The notes below the pieces were generated by a model. It made no database searches. It had not been told where the DNA came from and saw nothing but the letters and a program-made list of their open reading frames with translations. Positions 40,287-58,569 of a stretch of DNA of 64,000 nt are shown here, piece by piece. The stretch is taken from assembly GCF_020382885.2 (NCBI RefSeq), contig NC_058502.1:12613950-12677949 (forward strand), given 5' to 3'. Origin of the DNA: Scatophagus argus. Taxonomy: Eukaryota; Chordata; Actinopteri; Scatophagidae. A program made the position numbers and the translations under genes. How positions within the stretch are numbered: position 1 is the stretch's first letter; the number at the start of each line of letters is the position of its first letter.

Positions 40287-41604
40287 TTTACACACGGTTT
40301 GTCATTCTCTTCTGACCGTTACCAAAGCGCTAAACCCCAACTGCAGTCAACAGGTATCTGTTTACGGTTGCAGTTGTCGCGGAATGATGACGTAAAATTG
40401 CGGTTTGGCGCCCCCAAGTGACCAGACTCAACTTGGTGAAAGTAACGTACTCTCAAGGAAGCCACAAAAAGCCCACGTATTGATGTCAGTACCTGAGGTC
40501 TGATGTGTGTCACCAAGGAACCATAAGGAACGGTTCTTTTACAGCCCTTGATTATTTAAAGACCTTATACTGTATTATAAATAGCAATTCGTGTGTAGTA
40601 CGGTTAAGGTTTCTCCTTACCAAATTATGATCTCATAAAAGTCCTCTGCCAAAGTCTCTTACCGTTAATTATTCAATTGGTGTTTTGCTCATATGCGAGG
40701 CTCAGTTTTAATTATTGAATCTTTCTTGTATTTTTGTTTAGTTCTTATAAAAAATAAAACAATAGCTGTTGAAACCCCTGTAAACGGTTCTGTTCCGCTG
40801 TGTAACAAAGGTTTAATATTTGGCTTCCTTTCCTCTCACAAGTCGTAAAGCAAACACATTATGATGATAACTTTTATGCCAAATCATTGGCACTAAATCC
40901 GTCCGGTCAAGAACCATGAAAAATAAAAACTTATGGTGGAAGGATCTGACTATCCCGCCATTTTACCAATAGATGGCGACAAAGACCACAGAGGGTCTTT
41001 GTTGGGTCTGTTGAGTTGTGGACTATTCCTTGATTTTTATTATTTTTTAATTAATACGTTTCTCATAGTTTAATACTGTTTATTTAATCAGCAAAGTTTC
41101 TCTATACCAGCTGTACTTCGTGTACCTGCATTTGTTTTCGAGATGTCTGACCTATGAGCGGTAAGTGTGAACACCAAACTAGTATTGTTCATCAGGGAAA
41201 CAAAATGTCTCAGAGGAAGAAAGTTTCAAATAATCCGATAACTTCATAACAAGTTGTAAGAGTTACTATGATGAAAAATTCACGTGGGAGACGACCTTCT
41301 TTCTTTCTTTGTTTTTCAATTAATTGCCTCTACACATTATCAAAGCGAGACTGCTTGGCGTTTTTTTCTTTATTCCAACATGTCTGTAATTTAACTTTGG
41401 TTCATTCATCAGCTAACACAATACATGTTGTAAAGAACAACGTTAAACTTTTCAAAGGCTTGGGCTGTGACTCATGTGCTCTCTCAGCCTCAAATGGTAA
41501 TTTTCAGGATATTACACATCAGAGATGGGCGGAGAGCTGAAGATCTTCGGTATTTCTCCCAGGCTGACAAGCTCACAATGACAGAGTCCGGCCGATAGAG
41601 CAAC
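40287..41604. promoter_or_regulatory. znf511-adam8 divergent intergenic region
   Basis: 1.3 kb between two divergent start codons. Near znf511: an ATF/CRE-like TGACGTAA (40388-40395) 102 bp upstream of its ATG, and a CTCF-like GGTCACTTGGGGGCGCC on the minus strand (40407-40423). Further on: a second CTCF-like core CCAATAGATGGCG (40966-40978). The rest is AT-rich; adam8 5'UTR lies near 41540-41604. Confidence 0.45.
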
Positions 41605-49405
<7,801 letters not shown>

Positions 49406-50194
49406 CATAGGGAATAATTCAGCCTGGTGTAAACACTGAGATCCTCTGACAGAGGACACTGTTGTTGTCCCACCTAGAAGGACCAATAAATCCTCTTAGG
49501 GGACGCTTGAAACAAGATCCACTGGAAGATCAGCAACAATAAGTGACAGAGTTTTTCTTGTCAATTATGGCCTCCCCGAAGATTACCGCCGTCTGTGTCT
49601 TGCTTATGTAAGCCTTCAGTATGTTGATGAAAACCTGAAGCCATGATCAACAGACTCAACGTCTGTGCTTTATTATAGACAAATGGCTATGCTGCCATGA
49701 TGGGGTTTTTGTTTGTTTGTTTGTTTTTTTCAAGGGAAATATCTCTCTGCCTTGATCCTTGGATATGTGAACCCTTTATGAGGAAATTGTACTGTCAATT
49801 TTGTAACTGTTTTACTAACCGTTCATCTTCCCTCACATGGTTTTGGTACTGAGAAAAACTGTTATTAAGGGATTTTAAAATGATGCACCAATGTGGGCAC
49901 TTTAAAGATTTTTAAATGAAAGCCATACAGCAAATGTTCTCACTTTTTTGACTTTTTTAACCTATAGGTATGCTTGACTTTGTGAGAGTGAATTATCACA
50001 AGCAGCTCTTATACATGTTGATTATAATTCTTCAAGGGATTTTATGTCGCATATTCTATGCAGCGGACATAATTGTTATTTCCTTATGGTGAGGATTTTG
50101 CGTTGATTTGTCATGTAAGTTTTGAATTGAAAAATGTATCTTGTAAATTTTTTTTTATTTTTATTATCTTTTTTTGTCTGTAAAATGAGCTTAC

Positions 50195-50206
50195 AATAAA
50201 AATAAA
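50195..50206 (+). terminator. adam8: adam8 poly(A) signals
   Basis: Two AATAAA hexamers at 50195-50200 and 50201-50206, 790 nt after the adam8 stop and only about 215 bp before the spef1 start codon. The intervening 3'UTR (49406-50194) shows no other feature. Confidence 0.8.
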
Positions 50207-50291
50207 TTGCAGCAACCAATGTATCAGTCCATTTTCTCCGTCTTCACATCCAGACGCCATAATCTGTGTTTGTGTTTGGCATTAATTAGCG

Positions 50292-50304
50292 GTCGCCTAG
50301 CAAC
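50292..50304 (+). promoter_or_regulatory. spef1: RFX X-box of the spef1 promoter
   Basis: GTCGCCTAGCAAC is an exact match to the X-box consensus GTNRCC-N(0-3)-RGYAAC with a one-base spacer. It lies 117 bp upstream of the spef1 ATG, the usual distance for RFX-controlled cilium genes, and just after the adam8 poly(A) signals. Confidence 0.82.
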
Positions 50305-50420
50305 ACTTTAAACAACCTGCTGTAGGGGGAAGCTAAAGAGCTACCTGTTAGCTTAGTAACATAACAGTTACAGTTTGAATGTTCACAAACTGTCCAGAAT
50401 CAAATGTCGCCTTAAGAAAA

Positions 50421-53126
50421 ATGGACCGAGAACTGAACGAGGAAGAACTGCAGGATTTGTACGCATGGATAGACAAAATACCTCTGTCCCGGCCCAAAAG
50501 ACACATCACAAGAGACTTCAGCGACGGAGGTAACTGCCTAACTCAGCCTTTTCAGTTTTGCTAGCAGTCCACGGGGAGGTGGTAGCTAAACAAGCAACAG
50601 GAGTAATACGACCTCGTAGAAACTACTATCTCCAGCTACAATCATCTTCTGTGGCTCAAATGTCTGTTTGTTTATTTATCTACTTGTGAACTGACTCTGC
50701 CTCTCTGTTGAACCCTCCGTAGTGATGGCTGCAGAGCTTGTAAAATATTTCTTCCCAAAACTTGTTGACCTGCACAACTATATTCCTGCAAACTCCACGC
50801 CGCAGAAGCTCAGTAACTGGAACTTACTCAACAGGCAAGACATCAGTCTTTTTCTTTATTTTTATTCAAATTGCATGTATGGATTTAATGAAGGACTGGA
50901 CACGACTAAGTATAGGTTACATGAAGGACACACACAGCCACTGCCAGAAAATTGTAATTCCTCAAATGGAAAGATGGCCATTTTTACAGTCTGAATCTTT
51001 TATGTCCACACCTCCTCACAGTATTCTTACACAAATGCACATTCAAGAAAATCCCAAGTCAAAGTCAAAATCCCAACCGATATCTCTTAATCCAAAGGAC
51101 AGTAACTGCTCTAGTCTTTGCTTTTCAATAAAATTCACAAGCAGGCAGAACATTTGTTGAGCACTGCCATGGGCCTCTGCAGCTGATCGTGAGAACCAAT
51201 CCAACACACACCCACTCATCCTCTCCCTGGCCGCTGATATGGCACATAGCCAGGCACAGATTTGTGGGTCTTCACTGGAAACACATTGGACCTTAGAGTA
51301 TTCATCATCATTGTGCATCATCAGTTAAATCACTTTTAGTCTTGTCTTCCTCGTGTAACTAGTTTTGTCAATTAGAAACATCTGTCTTGTTGTTATTTTT
51401 TTCCACTGTGAGCAGGAAGGTGTTTTCTAAGCTGAACTTTCATGTGCCTGAGGAGACAGTGAGGAAGATTGTACTGAGCACTGCAGGAGTGATAGAGCCT
51501 GTACTGAGAGCCCTTAGAGAGAAGATACAAAAGAAACTGGAGCACCCAACAGAGAATATACTGGTGTGTTCTATATGTTTATGCATATCTCTCTTTGACT
51601 GTCTTTGTATTTGTAAGAACAGCGTTGCAGCTAGAAAAATTCCTGCATTTTAAACAGATGTTCCTTTCTGATCCAGGATTTGGAATACTATGACACCAGG
51701 GAGCAGGAGAAACCTCATAAAGGTATAGTAGCTATTCTGTTATTGTATGTACACAAACCCTAACATGTCTTATTTCTTTATCAACAAACACAGTCTTCAC
51801 ATTTGTAAAAACCTTAGTCTCTGACTGATATGTCTGTATATATATATATATGACCTGTATATATATATATCTGACCTTACATCACATTACAGGACTGTGA
51901 ATTTCCCCAGAAGTTATGCACTGACTGTGACTGTTACTTCACTGTCAGTGAAGCTTGCTGATTATCAAGAACATGATGACGGTGTTTTGACTTTACAGTT
52001 TACCGGATATAGCCAGATGTAGCCCTATGCGTGTTTCATCTGTTGAGTGTATTAGCTGACACACTCGGTGTGTAACTCTGACTGAAGCTGCACAGTTCGA
52101 CTTTTTTTAGTGGGTGTAATGTCAGACTGTTTTTGATGGTGCTTTCTTTACTGGTCAGCTAACAAACACAAAATCAGCACATTAAAGACACACTAAAATT
52201 TTTTGTGTCTGTGACTGCTGGGAATTTTTATTTTTCCAAGATTTCATCTGCTTCCCATCATGATGTTATGTTTATATTATAGTTGCAGAAATGTTATGGT
52301 TTTGTTTTGTTGGCTTCAGAAATTCAGCAGACAGAAGCGAAACGTTTGGCTCAGCTTGCAGAAGAGATGAAAAAAGATGAAAAGAGCAGACTAAAAAATG
52401 GGTATGACCAAAATGTTTTTAATATGAATTATAGGGCATTGTTTAAAATAATAATTTGTCTTTTTTTTTTTTAATTGTATAGTAAACTGCAGCACACGGT
52501 GCAGTTTTACACAGACATGGACCCTACTTTGCGACTAATCCTGCAGGAAAAAGAGCAAGCTGTCTTAGCTTTGCAGGAGACTGTAGAGGTATACACAAAC
52601 ACACACACACACACTCACTTTAATCTGGGAAATATGCAGCTGACTGAGAGAACATCTGCAAATAAAACAGTCATCCGTTTTGATGTCCTGTAGGTCAAGA
52701 GCATTTTCATAGTCTTATACCACCTGTAATACTGTTGCAGTTGTGTGTGTGTGTGTGTGTGCGCATGTGTGTGTGATATGCATGTGTCATAAACTGTGTC
52801 AGCAGTGGTTGGTGAGTCAGTATCTGCTCAGCGGATATAACTCTTTTTCCCCTTTTCTATCAGAGGCAACATCTGCAGGTTAAGGATATGGTTAAGGCAT
52901 ATGTATGTCATTTTACCACATTATGAAGTTTCCATTTGATAGATAATTCACCTTCACAAAGGGATAAACCAAGTTTTACTACATGCTTGTGTGTGTGTGT
53001 GTGTGTGTGTAGATCCTACAGATGAAGGTGAACAGATTAGAGCATCTTGTTCACTTGAAGGACATGCGAATTGAAGATCTGACGCGACATCTGGAGACGT
53101 ACAAAACAAAAGGCAATACACGCTGA
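50421..53126 (+). CDS. spef1: Sperm flagellar protein 1 (CLAMP), 7 exons
   Basis: Exons: 50421-50529, 50723-50834, 51416-51563, 51677-51722, 52320-52401, 52483-52588, 53013-53126; 238 residues (human 236). Residues 1-about 105 form a calponin-homology domain (LYAWIDKIPLSRPKR, HNYIPANS, KLSNWNLLNRKV, LNFHVPEE), then a charged linker and a C-terminal coiled coil (LQEKEQAVLALQETVE...LEHLVHLKDMRIEDL). SPEF1 binds and bundles microtubules in the central apparatus of motile cilia and flagella and in epithelial microtubule arrays. I start at 50421 because the sequence aligns with the family N-terminus; an in-frame ATG at 50379 would add 14 residues. Intron 2 uses a GC donor (CAG|GCAAGA); all others are GT-AG. 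A possible 39-nt cassette exon lies in intron 6. Confidence 0.95.
52742..52773 (+). repeat. (GT)n microsatellite in spef1 intron 6, upstream
   Basis: GT repeat with one GCGCAT interruption, 90 bp before the candidate cassette exon. Confidence 0.92.
52864..52902 (+). other. spef1: Candidate in-frame cassette exon of spef1 (39 nt)
   Basis: Preceded by a strong acceptor (CCCCTTTTCTATCAG) and followed by a donor (GTATGTC). Exactly 13 codons (RQHLQVKDMVKAY), no stop, and phase 0 on both sides, matching the phase-0 junction between exons 6 and 7. Insertion would lengthen the coiled coil. Mammalian SPEF1 as I recall it lacks this segment, so it may be optional or a decoy. Confidence 0.45.
52988..53010 (+). 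repeat. (GT)n microsatellite forming the spef1 exon 7 acceptor
   Basis: GT repeat ends directly at the TAG of the exon 7 splice acceptor, replacing a normal polypyrimidine tract. Confidence 0.93.
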
Positions 53127-53820
53127 CATACACCAAAATATGAAACACACATTGACTCAGAATTTGTTCTCCTGGCTGTGAGATACAACCCTGTAACATC
53201 AATTCCAATAATATTTACTTGGTTTAAAAATTTAGTCGAGGCAAACGATCAGGATCCATAAAAACTTCTGAGATTGTTGTCCTGCCAGCTCAAACGCATC
53301 ACACCTGTGGGATTACAGATGTGTTATGTTGTCTTGTATCCTTACTAAAATGTGTCCATGTGACAGAAAAGCCAGGGTTTGATTATTTTGCTTCCTTTTA
53401 AAACTAGTTACACCACTCACAATGGTGAAAAGCAGGGATAAGTAATGCGTAACCATCATGTTAACATGAAAAGTGAACATATTCTAATTTGACAGTGAAA
53501 TGCTTTTAATATCTTGACACTTGTTAATATTATGTTTTAACAGGGCCAGTGCAACAGTTGTCTTCTCTAAAATAGAACTATTTTTGCATACCTGCAGATA
53601 CTGTACACTATGTCCCTGTGTTTAAATCCTATCTAAGGACATTCTGCTGTAAATGGTTTGTCAGCCTGTTTTGTGAGGATTTGAGGTGTTAGTTTAATAT
53701 GGCCCTTTCTTTCTGAGGATTGTGTAGGATGTGTTTTTCATAGTGTTTGTATCCGCAGCCTTCCTTGATCTATTGTATCTTTACTCAGCCCATGACTTCT
53801 GACTGCCACTGTAAGTGCTC

Positions 53821-53826
53821 AATAAA
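53821..53826 (+). terminator. spef1: spef1 poly(A) signal
   Basis: AATAAA 695 nt after the spef1 stop; preceding sequence has no other gene. Confidence 0.7.
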
Positions 53827-56268
53827 TCAACTATCTACTTTAATTTCCAAAGTACCTTTTTGAATATGGGTGGAGTAGCAAATACGTAGAGTGGAGAGCA
53901 CTTACACTGACATTCTGAAAACCAAATTAGGATGAGGTGGGTATATTGTGGCTGTCACTTCCTTTCCAGACTAATATGACATCAGTCATTTTCTGTGAAA
54001 CTGCAGTTCCCCTTTTAAGTATGAAGATTTTTTTAAAGCTAGAATGACTAACTAATAACTCAATTTTCCATTATTCCATCAAATTCATTTGCATGATCCT
54101 GACAGATGACCAGACAGAGTAAAGAATTGCTGACTTTGATCTTGCTCAGCCGACCTTTTTCAGCTGCTTGCTGCAGTGACTCAGTTCTGTTGTGTTAATC
54201 TCTTTTATACCACCTGATTTGTCACATCATCAGGCTTGAAGCAATAGAACGCTGATGCATGAAAATACAATCAAGAGTCTTGATATTTATCATAATCAGA
54301 ATTCAACAGGTGTGACAATTTTAAAAAAAGAACAGTTTTAGCGTCTTCAGTGAGTCAAGCTCCACAAACACTGAATCCTGCAGTGCCCACAGTGTAACTC
54401 TAGCATATTTCATTAAACCTCTGCATGCCAAATGTCCTCCTCTTTGGAGCTGAAAAGTTGAAAAGTTAAAAATTGAATGGATTTACTTCGTCCTTGTGAA
54501 ATTTACCATGAAATTAATATATTTTACGTGGTGTGACCGGTTCTTGACTCAAGGTAATGCTGATGACATCGTTACGGTTACTTTCCCAAATAAAGCTCCC
54601 TGCAGAGACCTCGATGACATAAGTGTTTTCACAGGCAGTCGTATTCCTTTTTTAAGCTGGCCGATAATCTACAACAGGAGAATAAACAATAAAGAAAGCA
54701 CAAATAGGCTGAGGTCAAATGACACAGTCTAAACTATACAGCAAACTCAAACTGACGAGCATAAAATCCATCGAGGATGACAACTTGAGGAGGTCAGAGA
54801 AAAGATCTGATAGATAGCTAGTGCTCTTTGTGTGAGTGTTGCATCCAACACACACACACACACACACAGGTTAGGAATGTGAGAGAAAACAGCAGAACAG
54901 AGCAGCTATTGATGATGACACTGACTGCTGCTGATGAATCATATGGAGTATCACACTGCTGTTCGGGGACTGGATTTATAGCCCTCAACTTGGAGATGAG
55001 GAACCACACCCTTGTGGAGGAGTCAAGGCTCGAAGGATCATGCGGGATGTGATGATCAGGGACAAAAGGAAGGAAAGAGAAGCACTGGCTCATCCAGGAA
55101 GAAGAAAACCTGACCTTGACCCCACTTCCTGACAGGGAGGGGCTTTAAACTCGCTGACGCTGTACCCCGACACCAGATCAGACCACCCGCTAAAGTGAGC
55201 ACAAACCGCCAGACGTCCACAAAAGAAGGTTAAACAAACACAATGATAAAGAGTGAGGTTTATTTACACTCACAAATATGCTTTATGATTGCATTTCTAG
55301 CAAATCCTGACATCAGGAAAAAGCTGATCTGTGACCAGACTAAAGCTAAACACCCTCCCTTTGAAAGACAGACTGATGAATGTGTTGTGAAAGGATAGCA
55401 GCAGCCCTGTAAAGGCAGGAGATCAGGAGAGGAAGTTATCTCTCATCTGGTCATTCAGGCAGTGGTCACACGCACTCACACACACTTTGAATGCTTCCTG
55501 GAAAGCCTTTGTGACCAGCTGACTGACTTTGCTGAGGGCATGACTTGAGGTTTAGACTCCATGTCTAAGGATGACAGTTTTACAAACTCAACAGACAAAC
55601 ACATCTCTTATTTTTCGTAATGTTCACAACACATTTTGCGGGTCAGAACAGCAGGGACCGTGATGGACTGTGTATGTATATTCACTAAATGTTCAATGAA
55701 TCATCCAATTGTTGCCACCAAGACATCCAAATGAGTAAGCAGCCAACACATCCACATTGTTTAACTTCTCACCTTTTTTGACTTTTCTGTAGTTTTAGAA
55801 AATGTTTAAAATGTGTGTACAAATTATATCAACTGTGAGTGGCTTGTGGCCCTTTTTAGTCAAAACCAAGGGTAAAATCCAAACAATATGTGCAAGTGTA
55901 GTTTAAGTGTCCTAGAAAGTGTGGGAACTTTGTGTTTCCATTTTCTTCTTCAGATCTGTAGTGATGTTTTTTCTGTCTTTGCATAACCTCCTGCTTGATT
56001 TTATTTTTTCAGTTTTATATTGGCATTCTTAATCTCTCTACAACTGCAGACTTTTTTAAAAAAAACATTCACAAACTTGCCTTTCTCGTGCTGTTTATTC
56101 ACTTTAGAATTTCTGTCAAAGTCAAGTTGCTTTCAATCTTATTGCCCCTTTTTTGAGCAATTCTGAATCACCAAAACATGGAGGTAGCTCTCCTCCTGCT
56201 GGTATCCAAGTGTACTACACAATGTCCACACAAATAAACACAGGGAGAGGAGAGGTACCAAAATAGGT
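53827..56268. other. spef1-erlin1 convergent intergenic region
   Basis: No gene seen. Contains a (CA)n tract (54848-54868) and AT-rich text; short open frames near 54.5-55.1 kb are unsupported. Confidence 0.45.
54848..54868 (+). repeat. (CA)n microsatellite
   Basis: About ten CA units in the spef1-erlin1 intergenic region. Confidence 0.92.
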
Positions 56269-58569
56269 TTTATTTTACATAAGAACATTGTCAAAAACAT
56301 TTTTGCATATAAACCTTTTAAAACAAGAAGACAATTTCACAGATTGTACAAAATATTGACAAAAAAAAAACATCATCATGGTTGATTCTTACCCCTCTTT
56401 TGCATCTTTTTTTGAACCCACCACCAAAGCAAATGCCTTTTTAACTGCCATTCAGGTCAAGTAAACATCATGACATCTTCCAAACACCAGTAGTGTCCAC
56501 TCTTTGTTCTGTCTTTCTCAGCTAGAGTCTATGAAGAGGCCGCACAGTACAGCGTACACAGTCAGTCTCACAGTTAAGTTCAAAAGGAGCTTTTTAGTTT
56601 GTAAGAATCACTGGATCTGTAAGTTGGGGGTATCCCATTATCATTTAAGGCTTGAATTCAAAATAGTGGAAGTATTTCAGTGTTTCTCTAGCAAAGAGCT
56701 GAGCAAAACCAAAATGTTTAAACTTATACAACAAAAACTAGCACCAAACTGCATCTTATTCAAGCCCATTAACATTCATCTTTAAATAAAACAAAGTACC
56801 AAAACTCATGCTGAAACTCACGTGAAACTGATCAGGATCAGAGATTAAACAATTCCTCACTGAGTGTAAGTTACTGTTAACTATGAGCCATGCGTTGCAA
56901 ACAAAATATCCAAATTATTTTGTTTAGCAGAGAATGAAACACTTTGCAGTCCAATAATTCTTGAATTACAGTAAAAGGAGGAGCTTTATGTTTTAATAAT
57001 ATATAATATTTAATGCCAGATACCTGCTGTTAATAGACAGTGCAATAAAGTGTGAAGATGTAATAAAAATGTTGCCTTAAATATATGGTTATAGTGTTGT
57101 TTTAGATAAACTATACCATAGTTTGCTTATCCTCTAATCAAAGGGGTTTTGTATTTTGTGTGTTGAGTGTCACCTGATTTATTTAACAGATTTTTTTAAA
57201 CAGCATATATACTTTTTTTCCTGGCACAATTTTGGATTTTGACTTTTTGAAGAGTGTAGACTTTTTTCAACACCAAGCAGCTGTTTCATTCAAATAAAAG
57301 TCTGTTTCCTGAGAATTTACATTCTGACCCTCTGAATACTGTCAGCTGTATAACAACATGCTCCTGTTAATCAAAACCAGATGGAGTAAAGAAAGCTGCA
57401 CCAACTTCTTGACAAAAGACACAAATCACAACTTCCTCCAGTGGCACTACTATTCATCCTCTTTGTTGCAACCCTCCCAGAGTATTAATAATTTGAACAT
57501 TTACTCATTTTCAGCAGAATTTCTTCAAGCAGACCCCCTTTTATTCTTGGCTTCACGTTTAAAGCCACAGCAACTCTTACGCAGTGTCTCAAGTCTTTGT
57601 GTGGTGGCTGCACTCTCAGTCACAACTTATTACAGCTAACAATCATCAAGCTAACAGAAAATGAACAACTTTACCACCAATCCAACACCACTTTATATTA
57701 ACTACAAAAACTGTGAACATGCGATGACAGCCCTTCAGCTTTAAAGAGTATTCGTAGAGTAGTATAGAATTTACTGCAGGCTCAGGCAAAAATTGGACAA
57801 AGTCAGGCCACTCATTTCTAGAATGCTATCATTTATGAAAATCTTTCAAAGCTCATTTTTCATGCCTGCTTGATTTCAGCCAACTGGAAATGTAGGTGGG
57901 TGGTGAAAAACTACTGATATAATCACACGTATGACGCTCTTACTACTGTGTAACCTGTCTTAACTATTTTAGGTTCATAGACAAGGAGAATTCTCACTCA
58001 CCCTGACTGCTTGAGAGAGAAGAGCCAAATGGTGATTTAGTGCAAGAGAAGATGGCACAGAGCTGACCTACCCGCATTATACACTTCCGCAGACCGTCCC
58101 ACTTTTAATTAGTGTCACCTGTCAAGATTCCAGTTCACTTAAACCAGAAATTAATTCTCAAAAATTAGATGAATTTTCATTACAAATCACTCCTCTTGCA
58201 TACAAACAAACAAAATGAATGCAGCTCCAACAACAAGCACATTTAAATTAGGGCGGCTACTTGCCGTCGCCTTCCCAGGCATAAGCATTTATTATGCTTT
58301 TGATTTTTTAACTATGGCATCATTCTCATTCCTAAAACTCGAGAGCAGAAGGTAAAAAAACTTTCCCTTTTATCTTGTTTTTCCTTGCTTTCACTTCAGC
58401 CTGTCCTTAAATTTGCCTCCTCTTTCTTAGCCACTTAGATTTAAGACTGAAGTCTGTTGTTTACCACACTAGCTGCAAAGCTATCCCACCCATTACCTTC
58501 AGCACATTATTGTCCGCCTCACAGACAAAACAAGTCCTCATCAGGTTCCTGTCCTGAGGCAGAGCTCAC
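56269..58569 (-). other. erlin1: Probable long erlin1 3'UTR with poly(A) signal
   Basis: Plus TTTATT at 56269-56274 gives AATAAA on the minus strand and would end a 3'UTR of about 2.3 kb. The region is AT-rich and non-coding. Nearer signals may also be used, so the extent is approximate. Confidence 0.5.

Noticed and set aside
50379-50420. Upstream in-frame ATG of spef1
   Set aside because: Would add 14 residues absent from the family N-terminus; kept only as an alternative.
49406-50420. mir-202, which lies near ADAM8 in mammals
   Set aside because: The mature miR-202 5p and 3p strings as I know them were not found here or elsewhere in the window on either strand by eye.
50722-50994. Longer spef1 exon 2 reading through the GC donor
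   Set aside because: Adds unrelated residues and breaks the calponin-homology domain; the GC donor joins the conserved sequence exactly.
54496-55093. Small frames in the spef1-erlin1 gap
   Set aside because: They run through a CA microsatellite and lack any similarity.
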